DNA from: Gerris lacustris
Taxonomy: Eukaryota; Arthropoda; Insecta; Hemiptera; Gerridae
NCBI GenBank assembly: GCA_951217055.1
Contig: OX578286.1
Location: 31,969,307-32,033,306 of the forward strand
Direction: 5' to 3'
DNA length: 64,000 nt
Under the pieces are notes generated by a model, which was given only the letters and a program-made list of their open reading frames with translations, ran no database searches and was not told the DNA's origin. Position 1 is the stretch's first letter. Each line of letters starts with the position of its first letter. The position numbers were made by a program, and so were the translations under genes. Shown in pieces: positions 1-64,000 of this stretch.

Positions 1-798
1 TACGACCAGCTGAAGGGCAATGCGAATACAGCTCTCTCCAGCCACACGCTAGCCACGCATCATTATAGATCGATACAGACTTAATGGTTTCGTACCTGTT
101 TGATTAATATAAGTAGTAATTTGAATATTATTTTAAAGTACACAACAAAATTAGATATGCAATAGGACCTTTGTTATTTACTAGTAATTATAACTTTTTA
201 ACTTTTTCTAATGTTTGTATCACTGATAAGATAGTAGGTTATCAGAGTCTGTTATCAAGGAATACATTTGACAATATACTATACTTTACTCGATGTAGCA
301 TTCTGTTTTCATTATTATGTTTTCAATTTAGATTTTTTACACTTAGTCATTTTTATCTGTGATATAGGATATAGCTAAATGTTTTTTGTAATTGTTATTA
401 GTGTTGAGTTTTAGTTAATTTAGTTTTTAAGTCTACCTGTGATAATGTTTATGCCTTATTTAATTGCTATAGTGGCATTGATTACTCCGTTCGTTTATGG
501 TAAACTTACTCATTATCTTACTATTTAAGCTTGTTTTCCTTGTTAAGAATTTTTATACCTGTTAAACTTCCTGTTTGATCTGCGATCTTTCTAACTAGTG
601 TATGTTACGGTTTTAGGATTCTGACGTAGGTGAACAACCAGTTCCCTGATCCTTTTGTATTCTCGACTGACTCGTTTTTTACTCTTTAGCTTAAGGGCTA
701 ATCAGATGTTTATAGGTAATATTTAAATTATACGTAATTCACACTCAATTTCTAAAATGAGGCACAATGTCATGCTTACAATAAATTATTGTTTTTTA
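1..798. other. Intron sequence, no feature seen
   Basis: AT-rich LRP2 intron left of the first exon in the window. No exon could be fitted: each + frame over the first 80 bases reaches a stop before a usable donor. Confidence 0.5.
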
Positions 799-836
799 GG
801 CTTGATGATGGCTGGGAAAGCCGAAACGTCGCCAAA
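799..836 (+). ncRNA. Degenerate hammerhead-ribozyme-like motif
   Basis: TTGATGA, then the hairpin GGCT-gggaa-AGCC, then GAAAC and GTC follow the order of a type I hammerhead core with almost no stem III, as described in Penelope-like elements. Flanking GGC and GCC could start stem I. The first core base deviates (T where CTGATGA is expected), so it is probably a decayed copy. Inference only. Confidence 0.3.
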
Positions 837-994
837 TTTAAAAATGAAGTAGTTTTTCTTCTTCCTTCGCTTACCCTTAAAGGATCTACCAAATTAACTA
901 AGAATTACATCAGGGTACACTCTTTCTCTACAATTGACAAAAAATAACATTTATGGCCATAAAATTAAGTGTTGATTGAAGTTAAGTAAGAAGT

Positions 995-1350
995 AGAGTG
1001 AGGCCAGCAAGGGGGCTCGGAGCATCGAGCCGGGTCAGAAGGTGACCGCAGCTCTGGGTTCGATTCCAGGACCAGGCCCCCCGCTCAATGTCCACCCAGC
1101 ATTGTAAACAAATGGGAAGCTCCTCGAAAGAGTGGCGCCACCAGATTTCGGCCTGGAAACCATGATGATGACACTCCTGGTTGTAATACAATCAGGAGGG
1201 GAGTCATGGTTAACGGCCATATCACATCACATTAATGTGTGAAGATTACGGTCCCTAACCCGGGTTTGTTCAATGGGCCCACCTAAGTGTCCTGTGACTT
1301 CGGGTGTAAATGCCCCCCGGAATAAAAAAAAAAAAGAAAAAAAAGAGGCC
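995..1350 (+). mobile_element. SINE family A, + copy
   Basis: Pol III B-box GGTTCGATTCC near 1057, a GC-rich head, and an A-rich tail at 1321-1345 after ccccccggaa. Exact 22-bp direct repeats at 881-902 and 1351-1372 look like the target-site duplication; if so, the inserted DNA includes about 90 bp before the recognisable head. A related copy lies at 61045-61446 on the minus strand. Typical of a tRNA/5S-headed SINE moved by non-LTR machinery. Confidence 0.65.
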
Positions 1351-1389
1351 AGGATCTACCAAATTAACTAAGTTATTTTTTGTTTTTAG

Positions 1390-53727
<52,338 letters not shown>

Positions 53728-53917
53728 CATCGAGCCAACGCTACGTCGCTAAACAATGGCGTGGCGACCGTCACCGCAACCGTAAATATGAATGCGGTTT
53801 TGACCAAGTCCTCCGGTGACGATTTGCCCTTACCTGCCATATTACCCTCCTAGCATACGGTCAAACCTGTCATGTGTTAAGCCTTAAATCAATTCCACTT
53901 CAAATTTATAAAGGAAA

Positions 53918-53923
53918 AATAAA
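53918..53923 (+). promoter_or_regulatory. Candidate proximal poly(A) signal for LRP2
   Basis: AATAAA 191 bp after the stop codon, followed by a T-rich stretch. The first canonical hexamer of the 3' UTR. Many more follow in this AT-rich DNA, so use is uncertain. Confidence 0.35.
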
Positions 53924-54582
53924 GTGTAATTTTTTTGTAAATATCAGTATCATCAATATATGTATTAACATTTTTTGTATTTATAGATTTTTTAAAGAAG
54001 TTAATAATAAAAGAACAAGATGATGTCTTATTTGAATGATTTTGACAAACATTAAAACTTCTCAAAGTGGTGTCTTACACTCAAAAGTCAATCACCCAAT
54101 ATGATATCTCTTACTTATCAAATAAATTAATTAATTCTATTAAAACCCAAAAATCATAAAAAAAATAAACATATCTGGATTCATTTCCCAGTCAAAGAAG
54201 TAACTTAATAAAAAAACTAAATTTTACCTGTATTCTGATTATCGTATAATACATACAGTATTTTTTATAATATTTATTTAATTTTTTGTTCCGACTCTGT
54301 AATTATGAAGTTTTTTTATTTTATATTGAACTTTACAATTTGATTGACTATTATTCTTTTTAAAATTAAATTTTTATTTATTTATTACCCATTAAAACAT
54401 AAATAATGCAAATGCATGTACAAAAAAAAACTGTCAATTGACAGTGTTTCTTGTTTTGAAACTTGTCATCAATTTTACTTTTTTTACAAATGTTTATTTT
54501 TTGTGGATTGATTGAAAGCTAACTACATTGACAGTATTTTGAATACCATTTATGTAATTTGTGATTTTTTTTTACTTATTGT

Positions 54583-54588
54583 AATAAA
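54583..54588 (+). promoter_or_regulatory. Candidate distal poly(A) signal for LRP2
   Basis: AATAAA in gtaataaataaaaat, followed about 30-50 bp on by T-rich and tgtgagc sequence that could serve as the downstream element. Alternative to the proximal hexamer. Confidence 0.3.
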
Positions 54589-57500
54589 TAAAAATATAAT
54601 GTAAACAAAATGTATTTTTTCTCCTGTGAGCACTAAGATCGATTTCACAATTTATTTATCATCTTTTTAATTTATCCAGATAAATTTTTATTATTATGTT
54701 ATTAAATGGTTTATATTGAGTTTTTTTTTTCTTTTTGTAAACACTGTAAAGTAATTATATTTGTAACTTTTTTTTTTCTTTTAATTTTTATTATTTCTTT
54801 TTTTGTTTTGTTTTTTTATTGGGGGGAAGGATCTCTCTTGTTTATTTTTATTAATTATTGTTATATTATAATAGATGTTTAATGTTTAAAAAAAAAAAAT
54901 TATTATTATAATTTTTTTAGTTAAATTGTTTTTCAAATGAATTTTATTTTTTTAAAAAAGAAACAAATTTATTAATAATAATAAAAAATGTTTAAAAAAG
55001 TTGAGAGATTTTTAATAAATATAGATGATAAAATTATTTTTATGTTTATTTATTTTATATGGATTAATCTGATTTATAGTAGGTTTTCTCTTTGATGGTG
55101 TTTTATACCTTCTAAAAGTGTATATTTCTTTTTTTTACCTTTTGAATGTGAAGAAATCGAAATAAAAAGGGTTGTATTAAGGTGAAATCAGTTTTCAATT
55201 AAAAATGATAATCATCAGTTCTGAAGAGAAGAGATAGATGAAGAACTAGGTCTCTGGTGATGAATTAAAACTAAATTTAAGCGTAAAATTGTTAGGTTTA
55301 TTTCTAGGCCCACCATTTCATCATCAGTTTAGTAGGGAACAAAATAAGGGTGAAAACTGATGAAGGTAGACTGTTATGTACTTTACTAGATAATAACGAT
55401 GCATATTACTCTGGGTATACATAAATCATCAGTCTAGAAGAGAAAGGAAGATAGAAAGACCAAGAAAGACTTAACTGATGAAGTTAGACTAAGTTGTAAA
55501 TTTTGCTAGATAGTAATGTAGATGACTCAGTCTAAACCTAAATCATCAACCTAGAAGAGAACGGAAAATAAAAAGACTAAGGCACAACTGATGATGATAG
55601 ATTATGTTAAATACTTTTAATACTTAATTGTCAATTTTATAACTTACAAACTTCATCAGCTCATTCCTAGTTCTTTCCAGCACTGATGACAGTTTGTGAT
55701 TGAAACTTATTTCCACTGAAATAAAATCACCTTATAAGCAAATTCATTTATCATTTTAAAACAAAAAAAAAAAACATTCATTTTCTCAAAATAATTTTTC
55801 CTTTTAAAATAATACTACTTTTTGACTTTATTTTTTCCTCTTAATTAATAATTAGTTTAGAAATTGACTTTTTTTTTAGATCTGTTAATGATTTAATTAA
55901 ATTCCCAAATTTTTAAGCCTATAATTGTTCATTTAAAATAAATCTATGATATTAAAAACTTAAAGTAACTCTTTCTCAGAAAATTCACTGAAAATTTATC
56001 AAATTGTTTCTTTTTTTCTAATTTATTGTTTATAAATTACAAATGATAAATTTCCCAAAAAGTGTAAAGTTTTGTATCCTTTATGTAGCATTAAGAATTA
56101 AGTAAAACCAAAAAAGAAATAAAAACCTATTATAAATTAAATTATTCTTTATAAAATATATTTACATAAGAAAACATTAAATAAATAAATAAATGAAGTA
56201 TATTTATTTATAAATAGTATTAAAAAATAAATCTATATTTATTTCTGTAAATAAAAATAGAGTAAAAAAATATTAAAATAAAATAAAAATAAAAAAAATA
56301 AGAAAAAAACTAATAGGAATATATTATTTAAATAATAAACATTTTTTAATATGAAAAAAAAATAAAAGATATATATTTGTATAATTCTTACAGACTGTGA
56401 CGCACTTAGACCAAGTTTTTAGAATTTATTTTGTGTGTAATATTTACTATTTAAATATATATATATATGTATATATATACTGACAAAACCACAATTTACG
56501 TATATATTTGATGATTCCTATAACTTGTTAGTAATTCAGATTTACCCAATCTTTCCATTTTTTCTTTTGTAGTATAAGATAAAATTAACAAACAAATGAG
56601 GAATTTATTATAAAACTTATTGTAATTTAAAAAATATATGAGCACATAATATGTAATCAATAAATATATATTTGATGTATATGTATATGATCAATAAATT
56701 AATAAAAATTAATATTTAAAAAAATAAATCAAATAAAAAACGTAAGTTAAGTTTTGTCAATATATATATATTTATAAATATTATATAAAAAAAATTCAAA
56801 TAGATTTTATTTTAATTTATAAACTATATATATGAATGTGAGTATTAAATAAACTTGACCTTAAATTTAAAAAAAAGAAAAATAATAATATATGTAGTAA
56901 AAATAAATTAATAAAAAGACTATAAGATTTGTAAAAAAAAATAAAAATAATAATAATACTATTGAAAAGAGAAGGTAATTGAAAGGTTGGAAAAAATATT
57001 TTTAAATTTTATTATTTTATAAATTCTCGAGGCATAAAATAAAATCTAATCCTTAAAAATATCTTTGTATCTAATTTATAATTTATTCCAACCTAACAAA
57101 TATATTGATTTTTATTTAATTTATTTTTCTTTTTCTTTTTTTATTGAATCAAAAACACTCCCTTCTTTTTTTTACGATCTTATTAGTTTGTTTTTATTAA
57201 TTGAACATAACTTGTGAATAAAAAAAATATGAAATATATATATTATACTGTATAGTGTTTTTTTAAAAAAAATAATTTTTGAAGTTATTTAATGGGGATT
57301 TTCATTCACTTTAAAGAATTAGCTAGGCGAATGTTTTGATACTTTTTGCTTTCTGTCATTTTTAAAACTTAAAATATGTATTTTTTTTAAATAAACTTTT
57401 GAGTATTTAATAGGAGACTTGGTAGTTAAAAGGTTTATTTAATGTCAGATGTAAAAATGTATTTAATTTTTATGATTTGTATCTATTCCTCCAATATTGT

Positions 57501-57834
57501 TTTATATACATTCTTTTTTTTTACTAATTAAATCTTAAATTTATTTTCGTATTTGCACACAATTCCGTTAAAACATTCATAGCTTTTCATTCTTAGCATG
57601 TCAATTTTTCCAACATTTCATCAATTTTTTTCATGAACATTCTTTTGTCGAACAAAGTATTTATATTAAATATGTTTTTTATTTTTATACAATCCCATAA
57701 AAACATTGATAGTTTTTCATTCTCATAATGTCAACCTTTCATAGTTTAATTTTTCCAATATTTTATCAATTTTTTTTTCATGTGCATTCTTTTGTCTAGT
57801 AAAGTATTTATCTTAAATTTGTTTTTACTTTTCC

Positions 57835-58265
57835 TCACCTATGGTAGGAAAAGTATTGTGTATCACCCAAAACATTTTTTTTTTCGAGATTTTAACTAAA
57901 TTATCCGTTTTGGGTGTTTTTAAGACCTCCTGAGTGGTTTACAGCATGATGTCTGTATGTATGTATTATCATTGTAGTGCCCAGGGTATTTAACCTAGAG
58001 AGTTGAAACTTGGCTGAAAATTCAGTCCTTACTTCTTGTTGTGCCGCCCGGAAAATCAACATTTCCCCCCCATCTTGAACCCAGTTTGCTGAGTCAGTAA
58101 AATTTTTAAATTTTGTTAAAAATTAAAAAGTGGACAAAATCGAGCTGAAATTTGGCACGAATGTACCTCTCTGAAAGTCGAAACAAATCCACCAAATTCA
58201 ATTTTGATATTGGCTGTCATTTTGAATTTATGAAATTTTGAAACTTTGACGTTTAATAATTATAA
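57835..58265 (+). repeat. Interspersed repeat, + copy
   Basis: Inverted relative of 40235-40720: tttttaagacctcctgagtg, gttgaaacttggc and gcccggaaaatcaac in the same order. Confidence 0.65.
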
Positions 58266-58310
58266 TGTCGAAAGGATAAATACGTTTTTGATATCACTAT
58301 CCACCAGTGT

Positions 58311-58656
58311 GGCACTTTTTTACTTTAGCACCCCCCTTGGTTCTAAACAATAGCCTGCCCTACAAAAGTCTCAAAACTTTGTGTCTTTGCCTCCCCAAGA
58401 CATTGAGACTCCTGGGGAAGTTTTATATTTAATATTCCTTTATCTTAATAGTTGATTAGACTAAGGGATATGATCACAATTATAAACACAAGTGTGATAT
58501 TCCTTTGTCTCAAGGTAAATTGGACTAAATATCCCTTTGTCTTAATAGTAATTTAGACTAAGGAATATAATATATGCTACTCTGTATATGTTCTTTTGTC
58601 TAAAGAGCTATTAACACAAAGGGATATAAGGGGGGCGCTAAAGTAAAAAAAGTACC
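58311..58656. mobile_element. MITE related to family G with different ends
   Basis: Ends GGCACTTTTTTACTTTAGC and, reversed, GGTACTTTTTTTACTTTAGC, followed by C-runs. The interior repeats cctttgtcttaatag and attcctttgtc shared with family G. Confidence 0.65.
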
Positions 58657-58987
58657 ATATTACCTTTCTAGTACATTATTTTATTTAACCAACGAAGTAT
58701 TATTTAAATTTGCCTTTTACTTAATCAATAAAGTATTGACATTGGACAGTTTGTGTATTGAAATTTGTCAATTTTCTATTATATCATTTCATACATTCTT
58801 TTTCTAAACAAAAGAATATCTTTAATTTGCTTAGCTTTTCTCATGTCTATTTTTTTGTTCCAAAATACATTTTCTTTTTTTAGTGAATGATTCTCCCTAA
58901 TGTATTTATTTTATAAGAAAATATATCATTCCACTTTATCCGTCCGCATTTTTAACTGTATTTAAAATATATATACTAAAAAAATAA

Positions 58988-59020
<33 letters not shown>

Positions 59021-59173
59021 AATTGTTAAAAATAAAATAAATAAAATGTATCTTTACTTTTTTTGTTTTTATTTAAAAAAGTTATGTAAAAATATTGTAT
59101 ATATAGTATATAATATTGTGTCATAATAGTTGTGTATGGTATATAATTTGAAATATATATATATTTTTGTTGA

Positions 59174-59210
<37 letters not shown>

Positions 59211-59237
59211 GATAATTTATTGTATATCCCAAATTCT

Positions 59238-59480
59238 ATGGCACTTCTTTAGATTGTTACTCCCCTTGTAAAAAAAAAATAATCAGAGGGGAGTAACAAT
59301 ATAAAGAAGGTGTACGGAATGTTCTTCTTTAGACTGTTACTTCCCTTATAAAAACAGAAGTGGGATATTCCTTTGTCCCAAAGTACATATGACTAAACAT
59401 CCCTTTTTCTTAATAGTTATTTAGTCAAAGTCATTTACATTCTAAAACAACATAGTGGAGTAACAATCTAAAGAAGTACC
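59238..59480. mobile_element. MITE family G, two-module copy
   Basis: Same module order and linker (ggtgtacggaatgttc) as at 17514 and 45479. Confidence 0.8.
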
Positions 59481-59941
59481 AATTCTACCTTATCCTGATC
59501 AAAAATCAAAAAAATATTCTTTAATAGTTGGATCAATTAAGGAAATTAAAGGCTTACTTATGCAATATTTCGATCCCTCCTTGGATCATTTTTAAATCGA
59601 CAGTAGATGATTACATCGTGATGTTTATCATTATAAAATATGGTTTGGACGTTTAAAATATGTTCGTTTGAATCATAATGATTCTCGTCATTTACCTGAA
59701 TACAGGTTCCGTTTATTGCACTATTAGTTTTAAATAAATCAATATTTTTTTAAATACACATTTCTCATATTTTTTTATAATTTTAACCTTTCACTCTTTT
59801 ATCATTTGAACTTAATCAGAACAACTAATATTTCATTGAGCAATGCTTTTACCACAAAATTAAATTTATCCATTATGTTAATAGTTTTCGCATTTTGTCG
59901 CTGTTGTTGTTAAAAATGAACAGTTGACCATGTTGTCTTAA

Positions 59942-60211
59942 CCCATTGAATGCGTAATCCAATTTATGAACATACCTTAGTGACTGAATAAAATTTACAA
60001 AATTTGAAAAGTTACTTAAAAAAAAAAAAAAAAGAAAAGGAAAAAAATGTTTGGATCCACTGTGGATTCAGACTTCAGTAGGCCAGACGGAGCCTTGCAA
60101 GATGGTTCTACTCGAGGAACGGAGAATAGAGCTACTGAGGGCTGAAAGGGAGGGCTTGGATCCACCTGCCAGGCGCGTTAGCACGGCATGGATCCACCCG
60201 CATTGAATGGG
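59942..60211. mobile_element. piggyBac-like MITE, family 3, inverted copy
   Basis: TTAA at 59938-59941 and 60212-60215. Ends CCCATTGAATGCG and, reversed, CCCATTCAATGCGG. Opposite orientation to 52202-52443. Confidence 0.75.
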
Positions 60212-60484
60212 TTAAATTTTCTCATATTTAGGTATATTGAACATTTAATACTCTTACAGTCGAAATTACGACCCTCCTTAATTTCTTTAATTAGTAATTA
60301 GTCTACTTTATTTATATATTTTGCTTCCGAGCTTACCGTAGGTACCGGAAGCTATGTGATCGTTCTGAAGAACAAACATTTTTCATGTCTCGGATTTCAA
60401 AAATTCAAAGACAGAAATCCGTTTCAGACATCAGGGAACATTTTTGGTTCCGTGTCTGTCTTATGAAATTTTTATGGTTGGTCA

Positions 60485-60890
60485 TAATTAGCTCATTGTT
60501 GGACCCATATAAGTTTCAACCTTCTGCGCCCATTTGTTTCTCTTCCACATTTATTTACACACACACATTTATTTATTTACACCTATATCTTCAAAATTAC
60601 TTACATGAGTAATTTGAATTGTGGTGTATCACTTATGAATGGCTCGTTACTGGTCATTGCCGATTAAATAGGCTCCTGCAGCTAGTTAGACTTGTAATGA
60701 ACCAATCTGCAGGCTGTGCAGTGTGGGCGAAGAAACTCTTTTACATCTATTAAGCTTATTAGAGGTGTAGTTTAATAACCACCAAACAACTTCACACAGA
60801 ATGATTTTTTTTTAAACAATCAATCAGTTTCGTTTGTTCTAACGCAGCCTTTCTTCAGATAATCTTGTTATAGAAATTTTTAAAAGAGCA
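60485..60890. repeat. Interspersed repeat copy 2, then partial GAGGTGTAGTT element
   Basis: 60485-60690 matches 23520-23745. From 60762 the left end of the element at 37328 is present in diverged form. Confidence 0.5.
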
Positions 60891-61044
60891 AGTGCTTATT
60901 TGCACTTTTATTGCTATTAAACATTTGGGAAAAAATACAGTTGAGGATCTAATTAGCTGCTGCCCCAGGCTACTAAATCATAGATAGTGTGGATACTTCT
61001 GGTGAGGTGATTGTTACTATTATCTAATATAGAGCTATTTAAAA

Positions 61045-61446
61045 AAAAAAATCCGGGGGCTTACGCCCAAAGACATAGACCACACACTGGGGTCCTTTGA
61101 ACAAACCCCAGGAGCCCTTTATCAATCCAATACTGGATTTATACTAGACAACTAAACCCTTCACACATGAGTGAATTGTTGGTTGATAAACCATATCTTT
61201 ACAATTCTGATTACATTTGATCGATTCTTCTTCACCATGAGAGAGTCCACATTGGTATTCTAGGCTGATACTTGGGTGCGCTAAATTTTTCTATTAGCTT
61301 TGTTGTAAACAATGTAGGGTGGAAATTAAGGGGGGCCCGGTTCGAGAATCGAACCCAGTCACCCATCCAACTACTGACTAAGCCCGATGCTGTTTTACTT
61401 CAAAGATTGAAAGCCAACTGTTCTCTTGAGCTACTGGGCCCCCATA
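61045..61446 (-). mobile_element. SINE family A, minus copy
   Basis: Read on the minus strand: a gggggcccagtagctc head, gtcagtagttggatgggtga (5S box C-like), B-box GGTTCGATTCTC, then gtttgttcaa..gggcgtaagcccccgga as at 1265-1322. Outlined by homology to the copy at 995-1350. Confidence 0.65.
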
Positions 61447-61869
61447 AGTGAGCTAAGAAAAAAAAAACAATCAACATAATAACAGCATTTTTTCAAAAGT
61501 TTTAATAATGTTAAAACATTTAACATTATTTCATTAACCTTGCTTCAAAGATAGAGCCACGCGATGCCTAGTAAAAACAAAAAACAAGTTTGTACACACG
61601 CGGAAGGGTGCAAAGGGTTGAAATTATTATGAAACCTACCATCCAAATTTAATTAAAATCGGTCTTGTAGTTGTGAAGAAATTATATCATCGTATTGAGA
61701 CTAAAAATGATCTCTAATGTCTGAAACAGATATCTGACCAGGAACCAGGAACATTTACAATCGGAGACAAAGAGCAAATCAGGCCCTGATTTTATCAATG
61801 GGCAGACTAGGCATTTGCCAAGGTCACCCGTTCTTATAAAGGAAGCACATTTTAAATTATGAAGGAACA

Positions 61870-62165
61870 CTAAAGATGGATTATTTCGCTTGTTGTCGAT
61901 TTTTCAGAGTTTTTGGGGGGTAGCGCCCCCAAATTTGGAGCTAAATTTCATTCCTCGATTTAGCTTCGGGTTTTTCTGAACATGTACGCCAAATTTCGTA
62001 AAAATCTACCTAGTAGTTTAAGCCACAGGCGACAGACAGACAGACATTTATAAAAAAACAAACGCTTTTTTGGGTTCAGGGACCTTTAAAACTTTTAAAT
62101 CTATCAAAATCGAATTTTCGCGCCATCAAAATACTTTCTTTTTACTCAAGAAGTAAAAAGGAGTA
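61870..62165 (-). repeat. Interspersed repeat, minus copy without the MITE
   Basis: On the minus strand: aaagtattttgatggcgcga, aaaaaagcgtttgttttttt, gtctgtctgtctg and cttaaactactaggtaga, collinear with 15775-16450 but lacking the TTAA insertion. Confidence 0.6.
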
Positions 62166-62524
62166 AGGAGGAAATTTAAAAGACGCGGTGACACCTGTTA
62201 AAATACGAAAAACATCGACAAATAAGTAAAAACTAGTATCGGGAATATAGGATACCGTAGGAGGTAGCTCACTGTGGCGTCAGTTGAAGTACAGGGACTA
62301 GTCTGGGAGAGTTGAAATGTACGGTAGAACAGAGTGAGCTCCTACTACTTCCTGTATTCCTCATACACAGTCTTCAAAAAAGACTTGTTTTCTTCGGGTT
62401 TGCTCTAACAGAGGCCTCGGATAGTTCTGGAATCATGCGCACTGTGTCATTCCAACACGCTTCTCGGGCAGTTCTCTTGCCATGTTTCAAAAGTTTTAAC
62501 AAAAATTTAATGAAACTCATTTGA

Positions 62525-62815
62525 TATAGTCAGTGTTGTCTTTCAATATTCTTTTCTCTTTTTTACTTTTAATAATTTGGTTGGTAGAACTGAATTTTTA
62601 CTAATTTTGTTTTTATAATGTTTAAAGCCTATTTGATAGATAGAGTCAGTGTTGTCTTTTAATAATCCTTTTCTTTAATTTACTTTTAATAATTTGGTTG
62701 GTAGAACTGAATTTGTAATTCTGTTTTGTTTATAATGTTTCAAAGCCCATTTGATAGAAAGAGTCATTGTTGTCTTTTAATAAATATTCTTTTCTCTTTT
62801 TACTTTTAATTGGCC
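62525..62815. repeat. Tandem repeat, about 118-bp unit, 2.5 copies
   Basis: tagagtcagtgttgtctttt ... taatttggttggtagaactg repeats, with small indels. Confidence 0.8.
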
Positions 62816-63179
62816 GAGCGAAGCGAGGTCTATGTTTCAACTTTTTCTTCCCCGGTCTTGCCCAGGTATGTCATAAAAAATAACGTATGAGTTTTATGTT
62901 TAATGAATTTAATTTTTTATAAAAAAAATAAATAATTATAATAAAATAAAAATATTTTTTGTTTATCTTCAAATTTGGCATGAATTCCAAGTCAGGAAAA
63001 TAAAAATATGTATAGTTGTTCTGCGCGCGCATATAGGCTGCGCACGCAACACATTATTTATTAATTATTTTACAATACACATCGCCATTTTTCTTTTTTA
63101 ATTGCTTACTGATCATTACCTACAAGTCTCTTTTGTCTTTCGCCGACAAGAATATGTATGTATACTTCATAATAGTTAA

Positions 63180-63655
63180 GATTATTTGTTATTGTTGTAT
63201 GTCTTTCTGCGTATTTATCTTATTTTACTTCCACTTGCCTCTAAGTCTTGTTATCTAAATTGCCCTAACTCCTGACTACCTAGCAAGCTGAAACTTGCAC
63301 AGATTATTTATTTCTGACGACCATACCACATACCATAATCAGTTAATAGTTAATTAATTGATTTACTATTTATTGATAAGTTAATAATTTTGTTGGTTAA
63401 TCTGTCTCCTAATCTTGTAAACTAAATGTAACCAACTCTCCGACTATTTAGAAAGCCGAAACTTTCACAAATTATTTAATATTGGCTACAATACAATAAT
63501 CAGTCATTAGTTAATTCATTTGTTAACTACTAATTAATTAGTTAATCAAATTTTTAACTATTAAATAATTATTAATCAATTTGTTTGTTTTCTGTTTGTC
63601 GTCAAATATTATAGCCTAAATTTGACTCACTTCCCGACTATCTAGAAAGCTGAAA
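63180..63655. repeat. Degenerate tandem repeat, about 170-190-bp unit, three copies
   Basis: Each unit contains cgactatctagaaagctgaa-like text and runs of ttaatta. A relative of one unit is in the intron at 12000-12090. Confidence 0.6.
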
Positions 63656-63675
63656 TATGCACTGATTATAGATTC

Positions 63676-63810
<135 letters not shown>

Positions 63811-64000
63811 CTATCACGTTCCCAAAGCCTTCATTGAAATTTGATTTCATCGAATTAAAAATAATTTTTCCAAAGTTTGAATGAATGCTTGTTCGAATTT
63901 GGCAGGAATTATCCTTGAAGTCATTACAAGCGACGTATAGGTATAAAGGATTTTTCATTTTTGGACGTCGCGAGGTCTACTACTGTTCACAGAACTACTA

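Larger units (their letters stand above)
53728..57835. other. LRP2 3' UTR and downstream AT-rich DNA
   Basis: Very AT-rich. At 55180-55680 a unit of about 115 bp with atcatcag..agaagagaa repeats three to four times. At 57480-57840 a unit with aaaacattcatagcttttcattc repeats about three times and again near 58700. No gene. Confidence 0.5.

Noticed and set aside
1..80. Possible LRP2 exon at the left edge
   Set aside because: One frame is open for 27 codons but shows no EGF or YWTD pattern and meets a stop before any good donor.
62312..62524. 70-codon + frame in the 3' intergenic region
   Set aside because: No domain, promoter or exon partners; within repeat-rich DNA.

Overview
The window is AT-rich eukaryotic nuclear DNA, most likely from an arthropod and probably an insect. 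Coding exons are short, introns are long and full of small DNA transposons, SINE-like elements and minisatellites, and the two protein-coding genes are metazoan families. The order of insect cannot be fixed from the sequence. No bacterial operons, CRISPR array or viral gene was seen.

One gene dominates. Forty-one exons on the + strand (1390 to 53727) join in a single open frame of 2593 residues, ending in a TGA stop. They encode the C-terminal half of a giant LDL-receptor-related protein. Domain order: EGF, six-bladed YWTD propeller A, EGF, propeller B, EGF, ten LDLR class A repeats, two calcium-binding-type EGFs, propeller C, EGF, eleven class A repeats, two EGFs, propeller D, two EGFs, one transmembrane helix, and a 138-residue tail with one FTNPMY endocytosis motif. 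The 10 + 11 repeat layout fits LRP1 and LRP2. The tail fits LRP2 (megalin): FTNPMY, an FRxG block, and a KDTxxLV C-terminus. The N-terminal half lies left of the window.

A second gene sits inside the 6.3-kb LRP2 intron between 40959 and 47225, on the same strand. It is an uninterrupted 525-codon frame (43127-44704) with a coiled-coil-like N-terminal segment and a clear YEATS domain of the YEATS2 (Drosophila D12) type, an acyl-lysine reader of the ATAC acetyltransferase complex. A perfect splice donor (44663) lies 14 codons before the stop, so the gene may continue downstream.

Region by region: 1-9.4 kb, propellers A and B, with a SINE, a non-LTR retrotransposon 3' fragment, a Tigger-type relic and a palindromic tRNA-like element in introns. 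9.4-18.7 kb, class A cluster III and EGFs, with TTAA-flanked and other MITEs. 19.7-27.5 kb, propeller C, with a 24-bp-module minisatellite, a TTAA MITE and a mariner relic. 27.3-34.3 kb, cluster IV, with a 75-bp minisatellite (16 copies) and a 48/51-bp one. 34.5-36.1 kb, a hAT element nested in a mariner-like element. 37-49.8 kb, EGFs and propeller D, with YEATS2 and several inverted-repeat elements in introns. 50.0-53.7 kb, membrane anchor and tail. 53.7-64 kb, 3' UTR and intergenic DNA made of AT-rich sequence, MITEs and tandem repeats, with no gene I can support.

I found no clearly new biological system. The most unusual items are the tRNA-headed elements that carry long inverted arms and 12-13 bp target duplications, the two-module MITE family, and the nested YEATS2 gene with its possible continuation. 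All exon boundaries come from reading frame, domain continuity and GT/AG signals; none is backed by transcripts.
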